Shown here: positions 49,428-60,033 of the stretch, piece after piece | How the letters are laid out: each line of letters begins with the position of its first letter | How positions within the stretch are numbered: the first letter of the stretch is position 1 | From: Trileptium ribeirensis | Lineage: Eukaryota > Nematoda > Enoplea > Enoplida > Thoracostomopsidae | Direction of reading: 5' to 3' | Length of the DNA: 64,000 nt | Assembly (NCBI GenBank): GCA_030248225.1 | Contig: JASANE010012406.1 | Span: forward strand, 62,001 to 126,000 | The notes under the pieces: model-generated | Databases searched by the model: none | Told to the model about the DNA's origin: nothing | What the model saw: only the letters and a program-made list of their open reading frames with translations | Program-made: the position numbers and the translations under genes

Positions 49428-50524
49428 TTTAAATGCACAATGTGCCGCCCGTTCACTGCTTTTACGGTATAGTCCAACGCATTATGTTTACCCTTAACCA
49501 AACGTCCGTTTTCGAGGGTACATTCCTTGAATAGAACAAGTTTCTCGTTCACTACGACGTAGCGATCACGATTTGCGGCATGTAACTTTAATTCACTGTT
49601 AAGTTCGTTCGCTTTAAAATGCAATGCGGCAATACGCCGTCGGTCTTCGTCGGACATTGAGCGTCGTAGAAAGATGCGGTTGTACTGTGGATGGTTGCGT
49701 AATTGCTTAGCTTCATTCAAAACGGAGTTAACGACGGACGATGCAGCCATACGAAGTTTGAGTAGACGAGGACCACGAGGAGAACGCTGGTTAGAATTAT
49801 CATGTCGAGAAGGCGGATGAAGTAAGCCCATCCGAAACACCTGCTCGATAGTCGCGGATGGATCCAGCAGATGCACGATCTTTGTTGCTTCCTCGAGGTC
49901 GTTTCCTGTTTCGGGTAGACCACTGAGTACAAGACACCGGCGTCGTTTGGCCTCGTCTTCACTTATATTTGGTGTATATACAACGGGTCCACCAGAGCCG
50001 GCATGTTTGGCTGTGATACCAGCATATGACGGCGGAGTGCTTTGCGCAGGCATCGTATTGCTGGAAACGTGAGTGGCCGGGGCAGCATCAGAAAGAGCAT
50101 TTACGGCGCTGGCCGTGGCTTGGACGGCACTGGAAAGGGCGGAAACATCCTCCTGCAGTTTCAGGAGGAGCTCGAGGCTGGGGCCATCATTTAGTTGATT
50201 GTTCAACGACACGTTTGTTTTGTCAGTTCCCTCGGTTGCGTGAGGCGACAATCGAGTTGCCCGGCGTTGGCGACTGAGTGTTAAACATTTTTCGCAAAGG
50301 ACAAGGATGCGGTCATGTCCATCGATGCTATTTGCTAGGCTGGCAGGGATCTTTGCACAGCGATAATGGATCCACCCATCACATTCGTCACATGCTAGGC
50401 AGTCATCGCCAGCATCGGTGTGGCAATCAACGCATTGCGGTCCAGCTGCGTCAGCGGCGTTTTCTATGGCGACGTCGTTAACCGAGGTCGCATTTCGACG
50501 ACGAACTAGTGGAGAGTGAATCAT
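49424..50524 (-). CDS. CR1 ORF1: PHD-finger RNA-binding protein
   Basis: ORF1 proteins of LINEs bind element RNA in ribonucleoprotein particles. I choose ATG 50524 (MIHSPLVRRRN, 366 aa), because the longer frame from 50593 begins in unrelated family-B DNA. Near residues 30-80 a zinc finger of PHD spacing is visible: CVDC, CLACDECDGWIHYRC, then CEKC. A heptad-like LLKLQEDVSALSSAV stretch (coiled coil) follows, then the RRRCLVLSGLPE ... IFLRRSMSDEDRRR region found in CR1/Jockey-type ORF1. It ends HIVHLN with TGA at 49426-49424, immediately after a T-TTA-AAC heptamer. Confidence 0.88.
   Translation of the reverse strand: MIHSPLVRRRNATSVNDVAIENAADAAGPQCVDCHTDAGDDCLACDECDGWIHYRCAKIPASLANSIDGHDRILVLCEKCLTLSRQRRATRLSPHATEGTDKTNVSLNNQLNDGPSLELLLKLQEDVSALSSAVQATASAVNALSDAAPATHVSSNTMPAQSTPPSYAGITAKHAGSGGPVVYTPNISEDEAKRRRCLVLSGLPETGNDLEEATKIVHLLDPSATIEQVFRMGLLHPPSRHDNSNQRSPRGPRLLKLRMAASSVVNSVLNEAKQLRNHPQYNRIFLRRSMSDEDRRRIAALHFKANELNSELKLHAANRDRYVVVNEKLVLFKECTLENGRLVKGKHNALDYTVKAVNGRHIVHLN
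49427..49433 (-). promoter_or_regulatory. Candidate -1 ribosomal frameshift site (TTTAAAC)
   Basis: In the ORF1 frame the last codons read CAT TTA AAC TGA, so the heptamer T-TTA-AAC fits X-XXY-YYZ exactly. After a -1 slip the next codon is CTG and the frame is open through ORF2. A perfect 5-bp stem AATGG/CCATT can form starting 5 nt downstream, a suitable spacing. No pseudoknot was modelled. Confidence 0.7.
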
Positions 50525-50571
50525 GATCGTATGAATATATATTTTTGTGGACGGTGTTATAAATGTTGGGA

Positions 50572-50628
50572 TGGGGGTATAGAGATCGCCCACCTAAGGG
50601 TCGGATCGCCCTGGAGGCTGCGCATTAT
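50572..50628 (-). mobile_element. Family B MITE fragment at the CR1 5' end
   Basis: A stretch of over 50 bp is the complement of 52062-52115 (CTCCAGGGCGATCCGACCC ...). Similarity stops near GCGCAGCC on one side and CCCATC-CAACAT on the other. It abuts CR1 ORF1. Confidence 0.8.
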
Positions 50629-50690
50629 CATCTTTTATCAATATAATAATTATTGATAAAAGTACTCATATAATTAAATGGCGAAGCAAA

Positions 50691-51040
50691 ACGGAGCCCG
50701 GCTCCCATTTTTTGACAATAGGCCTACCACAATTACCGTCTAGCGGACCCTCACTTTTAAGTGGAGGCCGGCTCCCACTTTTTAGCAATAGGCCTACCGC
50801 AATTAGCCTCTAGCGGACCCTCACTTTTAAGTGGAGGCCGGCTCCCACTTTTTAACAATAGGCCTACCGCAATTACCCTCTAGCGGACCCTCACTTTTAA
50901 GTGGAGGCCGGCTCCCACTTTTTAACAATAGGCCTACCGCAATTACCCTCTAGCGGACCGTCACTTTTAAGTGGAGGCCGGCTCCCACTTTTTAACAATA
51001 GGCCTACCGCAATTACCCTCTAGCGGAACCTCACTTTTAA
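50691..51040. repeat. Tandem array, 5 units of exactly 70 bp
   Basis: GTGGAGGCCGGCTCCCACTT begins at 50761, 50831, 50901 and 50971, with a diverged first unit at 50691. Each unit holds CACTTTTAAGTG (5-bp arms). Units 3-5 differ by a few bases at most. Confidence 0.97.
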
Positions 51041-51067
51041 GTGAGAACCCCTCATGTCTGAATACCA

Positions 51068-51225
51068 CAGGGGCGTTGCAAGAAGGTTGCTCAGGGGGTC
51101 GGCCTCGCCCACTTATTACTGACAAACATGAAAAGTGATGGGATTATAAGAAAATGACTGTAACCCATCGGCACCGACCACTTTTTTACCGGCACCCCCT
51201 CTTTTTTGAAGACCTTGAGACTCTC
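51068..51225 (+). mobile_element. Family A MITE, copy 1
   Basis: Starts CAGGGGCGTTGCAAG; shares CTGACAAAC-T, TGATGGG-TTATAA and ACCCCCTC...TTTTGAAGAC with 59153-59310. The right end is degraded. Confidence 0.65.
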
Positions 51226-51745
51226 TCGGAAAACTGTGCTGTTCCCACGATTGATCAATATAAAATAATAAATAATTTATTTGAATAAGTCATTCAATTA
51301 TTTCCAACATGTAATGAATGTGATTAATTGAGCCAAAAAGAAGAAAATTCAGATAAACAAAATAATTTTGTAATAAATTCCACAAAAAACCGCACCACGA
51401 CAGAAGAGAGAGAAACAAATCGATGGCGACTGAAATTGCATTTTATAATTATTTATTTATATATATATATTGAAATTTGGAATATTGCCAAAAACCATAC
51501 ATACGTATTGTACTAAATAAAATTATAAATAAATATGGAAAAAGAAAACATAAAATAGAAACAAATCGATTTGAAATTGCATTTTATTTTTATTTATTTA
51601 TTTATAGAAATTTGTAATGTTGCCAATAACAGTACGCCTTGTACTAAATATTAATATGAATAAGAAAACATGAAAATGAAAATTACTACAAATTATGAAA
51701 AAGAGATTGAAATATTGTGATGGCAATATACGAAAAGGAGTTCAA

Positions 51746-51748
<3 letters not shown>

Positions 51749-51775
<27 letters not shown>
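51749..51775. repeat. (ATTG)n microsatellite
   Basis: Seven tandem tetranucleotide units. Confidence 0.95.
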
Positions 51776-51776
<1 letters not shown>

Positions 51777-51824
51777 ACAGCTTTATTGATATTGATTTAT
51801 TCAATATTGATTCATACGTGTGTG

Positions 51825-52125
51825 TCGAAGGTCCGTCTGCTTAGGGATGGGAGTGTAAATTTTTGAACTGTTTAGGAACTCAAACGTAGCTTAATATCTT
51901 CCCAATTTTTACGAATTTACGATAAATTTTTCCTGAACACCGTTATCTGAACACCGTTATCTTTTGCAGACTGTACCCCAATTTTTGCCAATTTTCACCC
52001 TTACTTTCCCCATGTTTGCAAACGTTTTAGGTGCGTCTGAGGGGTCGTGAAAATGGTGGGGGGGGTGCGCAGCCTCCAGGGCGATCCGACCCTTAGGTGG
52101 GCGATCTCTATACCCCCATCACAAC
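51825..52125 (+). mobile_element. Family B MITE, long copy
   Basis: Begins TGTCGAAGGTCCGTCTGCTT and ends ACCCTTAGGTGGGCGAT...CCCATCACAACATATG. The inner part resembles the 58448-58695 copy (GGTGCGTCTGA, CAATTTTTGCC). It contains a doubled CTGAACACCGTTATC. Confidence 0.65.
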
Positions 52126-55100
52126 ATATGATCTCTAGTGTTATTTTCAAAGCCTTGACTAAAATGGAATGGACCCGAAAACCCCACCCACTTTCTATAT
52201 AACAGTGCTTAAAGAGAAGATTAAAGCAAAAACACCCTAGACTTTAAGGGAAGACCCTGATAACGAAGTCTGACAGATGACTGTTGGGGTAGTGTTGAAT
52301 GAACAGACAGTGGCACCCTTTTTCTCAAACTGCTGCTTCAGGAGAGCCAACGGTTTTTACACAGACTGGCTGGAATCCGAGGTTTCTAAAAATAACCATT
52401 AAGATGCTAAAGGGAACGATTCGTCCATGGACGAATTAGCCTGTTCCGATAATATATATACCAATTATATATAGTTTAGTTGATTAAAAATCATAGATTA
52501 AAAACGCTATAACAAAAGCAGCTGTAACACTTGTGGGCTTGTACTCAAAAAGACGAAATGGGTCACAACCTGGACTTAAAAAAATACAAGCATTGTTGTC
52601 GGAAAATCGTTACTAAATTTCATTTTAAGATAGCTACATCATTTGCGCTAAAATTAAACGCAATTTTCTACTTTAGTATAAAACTTGATTCGGTTTTTTT
52701 GTAAACTCAAAACCATCGGTATAATCTTTTATCTAAGTGGTTGTGGCTTTGGGAAGATCTGGCTCACCCATCAATTTCGATTATAATAAGTCAACCGATA
52801 CAGCGGGCCCTGCAGTTTTGGGATAGGCTTCACCAGGCATGAAAACATTTCAACGCCGCTGTCTTTTATTAAAAACTGTGAAAACATTATCGTACATGCC
52901 GGGAGATATCCAAGGGCGTAGCAAAAAGGGGTGAGAGACGCCGACACCCACTTTGAGACATCACAACACAAGCCTTGATACTCCTTATTGAATCACAACA
53001 CAAGCCTTGATACTCCTTATCGAGACACAATGTGACATTAATTTTCTTTTGATCATGGGGCTATTGTGGTACTGAGTGGGTGTCACTCTGTCGTGTGTTC
53101 AGCGGAAATACTGCGCTGCATCAACAAACAAACAAACACAAGACAACCAAACGAGTCAGCCAGAGAGCCCATAAATGTCAATTAAGCCAGTCGGCCGACC
53201 ATCTAAATATGGTGTCGTGTATTCGCCGTCTGTCTTAGCCCACGTCGTCGCTTGGCGGTGACGAACGAGCGATTAAAATTAATGGCTTAGAAGAGTAAAG
53301 CTAATAATAAAAGCTCAATGGCAGGCAATGGCATAATTAATATATTACATTCCCTCTCGACGACGACGTAAACAACACAACCTCCAAAAGACTTCCTCAG
53401 CTTACGTATATAGTAGTTCTCAATCTTCGCTCTGCTCAACCCAGCTTATATATAAGCAAATCATGTGTGTTTGTCTTGTGTTGCCTTGTTATGCCTTCCT
53501 AAAATACAGCAACAACGTCATAGCATACTACAGCGTTTTCCTATTTTCGCTGAGCAAAACAAAACAAAACTAAAACGGAACAACTTCCGGAAGCCGTGAC
53601 AATGGGAAAATGGTTTCTTTTTCTTTTTTTGGTTTTGGCCTCACCAAATGACGGAAGACGACAATAAATAAGCCGAACTGAACGAAGATGATATATTAAT
53701 ATTTTATCTGACTGCCGTCACACTCGGTATCATGTTTTTGGGATTGCCGCAAGCCTTTGATAAGTAGAGAAAGCTGGTAAAAAATGGAGCGAGCCGGTCG
53801 TTGACATTCATTGTACTATAACCCAAACATGTTGTTTTTCAACGTTTGTCAATAAAAATTTATAACCTCTTCCTACCAACCCCCTCTTGCGACTCCCGTT
53901 CATGTTTTGTGCTCTGGACGGAACGGTATTTTATAGTTTAAATTTAGCAAAAAATTTTGGTTGTGTATTATTTGGCAAGGTAAGTAATTACCTGTCGCGC
54001 AGCTTTAGTAACGAAGCTGGGAGCTGAGCTAGATGAATTTCAAAAGGGGCCTGCGAATTTGGTTATGTGGAAATAGCAAATTAAATTTGAGAGTTCTAGG
54101 AGGGTACGGGGCTGAACCCGTTTCGCCCGTGCCCCACCCCCCGTCCGTAACTCCGGATCTGGAATAAAGGTATATAAATGCGGCAAGTGTGTAGTCGGAA
54201 TTATGCGTCTCGATTGTTTCGAAGTTAAGTATTGCGCATAATTTATAATTTAGAACAGCTTTACAGGTGTATAATTAATAGCAGAAATCACATTATTGAT
54301 TTTGCTAAAAATAATAAAAATATTTTATGTTTCTAATTTCACAATTTTTGGCCGGAGCGAGTTCTTCGATTTAACGTTTAGTTAAGCACACTACCAATGC
54401 ACACTGATATCAAGCGACGATTTTGGACAAATTATTGCTTGGTTACAGCGGCGTAGCAAGAGCGAAGGCAAGTGGGGTGGTCTGCTCAAGCCAAGGAGGG
54501 AAGCTGTAAAGCTGGCATCCTATTCGCCAGCGCACCCACCCTCCTCCCGACTTCTAAATAGCGCCAACGACCCCTACTTGGCTGAGTTCAAAGCCACAAG
54601 CGAAATATGGAAGAAAAACGCTAAAGAATGACAAACGCCTGCAGAAATGCTTGAGCTTGAGTTTCCTATCAACAGTGAACGTCCACCAGCCGGCTCAATT
54701 TGTATCCCAACCAAAAATTTTACTTACAGAGCAAAGTCCGCGTAAGCAGTGAAATAGCTTGGCACGAATCATGAACGCGTTTCAGAAGCAGAACACTGCA
54801 GTAAATGTACAGTCTCGTATGTACCATAGGAACTGAATAAATTTGTATTGTATTGTACTGAATCAAAAAACACTACACGTACATTTTTATAGTATATAGC
54901 TATATTTCATAATGTACCAAATGTGGAAGGGATTAAAACTAACGTTTCACTATTATAATAATAGTATTTTTCATTGTAAGCCCATGCAGCGTATAGCACA
55001 CTCTACTCTAATCTAGCAATGATCTGACAAATGGCATTTTCTAAAATAATGAGTCTTCACTCTGGTATGCCAGAGCTGTTTGTATCACACAAAATCTTGA

Positions 55101-56398
55101 AAACTCAGCAAACTTGGAAAATTATTATTTGTCGTCCACAGCCGTGTAGTGACGTTGCAACCAACATCTTCAAATGTACAGACTCAATTTCAAATTTGCG
55201 TAACCCAGCAACCAAAATATCGGTAGCGCATGATAGGGCTCCCAATAAGCCTTCATAAACACATTTCCAGTTCTGGCGATAGGCTCCACCGTACACCCAT
55301 TCGGGGACCTCACAACTCAAAGGGCATGTCACAAAATGCGTTTCTCCTGGCGCATAAAATTACATCTAATCGAAGCTGTTACACACGGGCATAGCCAGAG
55401 GCTTCAGCGCGCATTGCACCTGAATGTGCTTGGGGCACAACTTTAACTCGATCGTTTAACTAACACATTTCCGATTACACATATAGTTTGGATGGGACCC
55501 TCAAATGCTAATCCCAGCCGAAGCACAGTTTAGTTTAGTAGCTCATATATATTTTATAACACTAAAAATAGCAGAAATAGGAATGTGGAGCTGCGTAAGA
55601 TAGCGAACGCCATGTAATAGCTATGACGAATTGTTGTCGAACGAGAACAATGACGTCATCCATCGACTGATTCACTAATCCCATAAAAATTCGTATATAA
55701 TGCGTCATAAATAAATACTAATGTTTTTCTAAGTCACACGGGAGGGGTGTGACCACGATTGGAAACAGTTTACACTTGTTTATAAACATCATATTCATAA
55801 CTCTTCCTTTTTTAGGACCATACCCAAGGTAGTTAACGTATATATTTAGTCGATCGATCGTGTTGATGACTAATTACATACTAGTAACTACTCTCTCTTC
55901 TAGCGCTGATGTGGCTTAGTTTTTCTATTCTCTAAACTGCTTTCTCAAAACTTTTAGCAAAAACTACGTACAAATCTATAATTTCAAAATAAGCGGTGGT
56001 ATTGTTCGAACCATTTTAGAGGGGAATGAAACCACGAGAGAGACATCAAAAAAGAGAGTACCAATATGCAACAAACAATATAGGCTTGGACTTCTATATA
56101 AAATAGTAGTGGACGGAACATATATATAGAGAGAGAGAGAGAGCGAGAGAAAGAGAGAGAGAGAGAGTAATATAAAACCGCGCAGAAAAGTAGCACAAGC
56201 ATTGTTGTTGGCTTTGTGCCAATTGAAAATGTACACAAATATACCAAGGTCGAGCAGGCAGTTTGCCAAAATAAGAACGAGTCACTGACTGAAACCGACC
56301 GTGTGTGAGTATGAATGGATATATGTATGTAAAGTACTGTGCTGTGTGCTATCCTTTATATATATATCTTCCATTTTCCTATTATAGATGGACTTTAG
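52126..56398. other. Gene-free stretch
   Basis: No exon recognised. A 32-bp direct duplication (TCACAACACAAGCCTTGATA...) lies at 52961-53024. A family D tail is at 54770-54855. Lone hAT-like ends (GGGCGTAGC) occur near 52915 and 54449. A (GA)n tract occupies 56127-56167. A TATATAAG motif at about 53450 stands after a C/G-richer segment, but no gene follows. Confidence 0.35.
54770..54855 (+). repeat. Family D repeat, copy 2
   Basis: ATGAACGCGTTTCAGAAGCA ... AGGAACTGAATAAA, matching 36281-36365 in the same orientation. Confidence 0.6.
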
Positions 56399-56558
56399 CA
56401 GGAGCGTCGTGTGTGTCACCCACTTTCGTATTGTTACCACCCGTTTACAAGTGCAAGAAAACACTTTGAAGCCTACTATCGTGAGATTACCACATAAAGT
56501 TGAACCCCACATTGAGTGGGTGCCCCCCCCCAAGTGAAGTTTCTTGGTGACGCCCCAG
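56399..56558. mobile_element. Possible hAT-like MITE, ~160 bp
   Basis: Ends CAGGAGCGTCG and GTGACGCCCCAG are imperfectly inverted; CACCCACTTTCG and GAGTGGGTGCC pair inside. No TSD found. Confidence 0.4.
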
Positions 56559-58215
56559 CACGTTAGTTGAGAGAGAGAGTGGTTGTTGGTCAACAACCAG
56601 CCAACTTATTGAATTCAAATTTAAGCTATGATAGTAGAATATCGAATAGCAACGGGCGGCCGATATTTATAGCTTAAAGAGAAGGAGATGAGATAGGCCG
56701 CAGCAAAATAGCGGTTGATGGGTCGTGACGGAATTGGAACGGCGATGGTCGTAATTTCGGGGATACGAAGCTAGGCGGAGACTGCTTAGTGTATTTCAGA
56801 TGGGAATAGAAATGAAGTTGAAGACAACTAGTGTCGTTATAAAATTGTCATCATCATAATCGTACGTTTCGATTATTGCTTGGATGTGGGCATTGATATG
56901 GTCTTAGAATAACAATGATAATTGAAATTGAATCGAGCGGAATGCCGATAGTTTTAATAGTTTGTAGAAACTGGCGAATTCAATTTTGGCCATGTACTGC
57001 GAACTATCAAATGTTTATGATGGCTTCTTCGTCTTCGGAAGAGTATGGCACTTCGCGCCATCATCATGTTAACGTTTCCTGCATGACGCAATTCATTTTG
57101 GCCAAAGCACTCTTGGTTGTGAGGTTTACCCCAACTCTCACCCGCCTGCTTTCGCAAGCAGTGTCATAGTATCATCGAAAAAAAATTGTTCGACACCGTC
57201 GCCCTTAGGTTAGGAAGGTAGGTCATTATACGCACCCAAAATTTTACGTCGGCTCCCAGATTTTGAGCGAAAATTTCCGCGAAATGGATTGTGTACCGCC
57301 CGGCAGGTTTACACTGTGATCAAGAGAAGTGTCATATATACTCCTTTCAACAACAAGCTATCTTTAGATCTTGTTACTGCAATCAATATGTTCGTTCAAC
57401 AAAAGTTGCGGAAAAGAATTCCTGTCCAGCAATGATATTTCTACATTTTTGCGTTATATATAAAAAACCTTGTATATAAAGTACAATTAGCTGTGATTCT
57501 AGTGAGAAAGACGACCGTAGCGCAAATCATATATAGTATCGAGCAAAATGTTAGCAGTTCCTCTTACTTTTTGATTGCTTTTAAATTGCAATGACTAAAA
57601 ATGTCCCATAACTAGTGCTTAAAAATTTGTTCAACCGTGTCCCAAACTAAACACTTAAGTATTTCATCAAAAATCAATCAATTAATTTACTAGCAAAAAC
57701 TATTCAAAGTATAGTACCGAACTAGCAATCAATAGACCTGCTGTGGCAAATATTTATGTAGACAGAATGGGACAAATACCACGCCTTACATCTGCTACAG
57801 GCTATGATCATATCCCGCAGGTCATTTGTGATCCATACGCCTAGATCTTTATAACAAACGGGTATTATATCCCATTTGGACGTCTATGCACGAAACTTGG
57901 ATTTGTCGAACCTAGATGCAGACAAACTCACATTTTGAAACGGATATTGTCAAATTTGAAATTTGACAGAACTGCCAAATTTGAAATCCCAGTATCTGCA
58001 GTTTCGTTGGACCGATTAGTGTTCAGTAAAATATGCTTTCCTAAAACCTTTGATTACGTCTTTTTACCTAAGCATGCCCGATGCCTCTGTTTTCAAATTC
58101 GTTCCCGAGTGCCGTTTGTACATAGTATAGACACTATACTGTGATCACATCTAGCACCATAAAACGTTCGAAACAAAGCTATTGAAAATATCTACCAATG
58201 ATCATACGTTGGACC
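56559..58215. other. Gene-free stretch
   Basis: No supported gene, repeat or RNA. Confidence 0.35.
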
Positions 58216-58372
58216 ACGGGCGCAAATCCGCCCTTAACATTGGATCTGGGGCAGTACTATTTTGGGGGCCCCGATACCTATTTTGATATATGCAAGTACA
58301 AACTTTTGGGGTATGGTGGCAAAATATTGATGGAGCGGGCTTCCCTGACCCCTCCCCACCGATTTGCACCTA
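58216..58372. mobile_element. Possible MITE, ~157 bp
   Basis: CGGGCGCAAATCCG at left and CGATTTGCACCT at right are inverted over about 14 bases. A long frame over this and the next element (58198-58749) is a read-through, not a gene. Confidence 0.45.
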
Positions 58373-58447
58373 TGCAGTGGACTAACCAGGATTCGAAACA
58401 AGCATTTAGCTTGCAAGACTCGCGCACTACCACTATAGCATATATGT

Positions 58448-58695
58448 CGAAGGTCCGTCAGCTTAGGGCGGGAGACTACCGACAAGGGAGGTACTCGGAG
58501 AGGGTAGGGGCACACCTATCCCACCTCCCACCCCGACATTTTTGCCAAACTTATACCAATTTTTTTGCCCCAATGTTTGTTAAAATTTTCCGTGCGTCTG
58601 ACGTGGTGCGGAGCCTTCACAGCGAGAAAATATGGCTAGAGGGGGTCCTACCCTTAGGCGGGGGTAACCACCTACCCATCGACACCTATGTAATA
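58448..58695 (+). mobile_element. Family B MITE, most complete copy
   Basis: Starts ATGTCGAAGGTCCGTCAGCT and ends CCCATCGACACCTATG. Inverted ends CATA-x-x-TGTCGA are visible. Four copies occur in the window. Confidence 0.65.
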
Positions 58696-59152
58696 CACTA
58701 TAGGCCCCGAGCACCTCGCGTTGAAGCTTTGCTTTTTACGCTATCTTAGTACGGTGGTATATTACACAGTAACAGGAATGCAGTTGCAAAAGTTTGAAGA
58801 CTACAAAACAAACTTCATAATAAAATTCTTTAGTAAATAATTATTGGATGGAATCCAACGAAGACGCTGAGTAAGCCCAAACATCGATACTCTTTCTCCA
58901 TTCAAAACATTTTCCATTCCGTCACATATCGATCGATCGATAGTTATTTAAAATTTATTAATTTTACTATTTAAATTTTAATAAATACAATTTCCACTAA
59001 ATTATAACCTTTATATATTTATTTATTTATTATTATATTAGTTTAATAACGAGGGGCGTAAATTTGTACAGAAATGGGTTTAGCGGTCCGATCAGGAAAC
59101 TTTAGACTTATTAATTTTCATATTTGTTGATATTGATCAATTACGGCATTAT

Positions 59153-59310
59153 CAGAGGCGTCGCCCCCCCCCCCTCCAACCGCACGAATTTTTGCTGACA
59201 AACGTAGAAAAAATATCTGATGGGGTTATAACAAAATTACTGTGAACGACCGGTGCCTAAACTTTTTGCTGCACCCCCTCCCCCACTTTTGAAGACTTGC
59301 GACGCCCTTG
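59153..59310 (+). mobile_element. Family A MITE, copy 2 (best preserved)
   Basis: Ends CAGAGGCGTCGC and GCGACGCCCTTG are inverted. The body CTGACAAACGTAG...GGGGTTATAACAAAATTACTG is shared with 51068-51225 and, inverted, with 62118-62239. Confidence 0.7.
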
Positions 59311-59670
59311 ATGCGTCATTCCATTCATGTATATGTACATCGGATCTAGCAGGATGTTTCGGTCACTACCCAAAATCTGTTTCAAATTGCTAAATAGCGA
59401 GCGGGACTACATTTGTTTATGGAAACCGACCGAAAAAGGGGAAATGTCCGCCGGATCACCAGGATTTTAATACGCCAATAGTAACAATAATAATAATAAA
59501 TTTTCGTTACTGACAACATGAATTTAAAAATACATATTTCATATAATTATTTATATTTCAAATAAATTGCACCTTTACCTACCGTCTGCCGTCGTACGCA
59601 TGCTACCAACCAAATCGCACGAACTGAAAACGGAGGGCCAAAGCAATTCAAAATTAAAAGCCGAGTGAGA

Positions 59671-59846
59671 CAGGGGCGTCGCCAAAGGGGGGCGACGGAG
59701 GGCCGTGCCCCCCAGTTTGGCTCGGTGCGCCCCAATTCGAATTTACAGTGCCCCTTCGCAATGCTTTGGTGGTCCCCAGCTCGAATTTTATGCCCCTCCA
59801 GAAAGCCTTGGTACTCCCCAGTTTGGATTTTCTGGCTACGCCCTTG
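59671..59846. mobile_element. hAT-like MITE, ~176 bp, with internal ~48-bp repeats
   Basis: Ends CAGGGGCGTCGCCA and TGGCTACGCCCTTG are inverted. Inside, a CCCCAG-TCGAATTT-like block recurs about three times at roughly 48-bp spacing. Confidence 0.65.
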
Positions 59847-60033
59847 GGCGTAGCCAAGACGGGTATGAGAATCTGTCCGCTTGCGCCGCGCCACCAAGCC
59901 TGCTGCACCGTGATGAATGATAGAACGAGCAAAGTTATTGTTTATGCTCGCCAGTTGGGCTTTCGCCAGTTCCTTCTCCAGCAAATCCGTTGGGACCACC
60001 CCCCCCCGGCGGACTGTTCTGGCTACGTCTTTA
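59844..60033. mobile_element. Second hAT-like MITE abutting the first
   Basis: Starts TTGGGCGTAGCCA and ends TGGCTACGTCTT, inverted. It meets the previous element at a 24-bp palindrome (59833-59856). Confidence 0.5.

Larger units (their letters stand above)
46402..50590 (-). mobile_element. CR1-clade non-LTR retrotransposon (LINE), both ORFs open
   Basis: About 4.2 kb on the - strand: ORF1 with a PHD-type zinc finger, ORF2 with AP-endonuclease and reverse transcriptase, then a ~150-nt 3' UTR ending near 46402 in GAATAAATTTTTTTTT. Both reading frames are uninterrupted, which suggests a young copy. Just 5' of ORF1 the sequence becomes a fragment of MITE family B (50572-50628), so the 5' UTR is very short, truncated, or uses B sequence. 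No TSD was determined. Confidence 0.85.

Noticed and set aside
50524..50593. Upstream ATG at 50593 as ORF1 start
   Set aside because: The 23 extra codons derive from a family-B MITE fragment; the internal ATG at 50524 fits a CR1 ORF1 better.
58198..58749. 183-codon plus-strand frame as a gene
   Set aside because: It spans two MITEs with visible inverted ends, and no protein family is recognisable.
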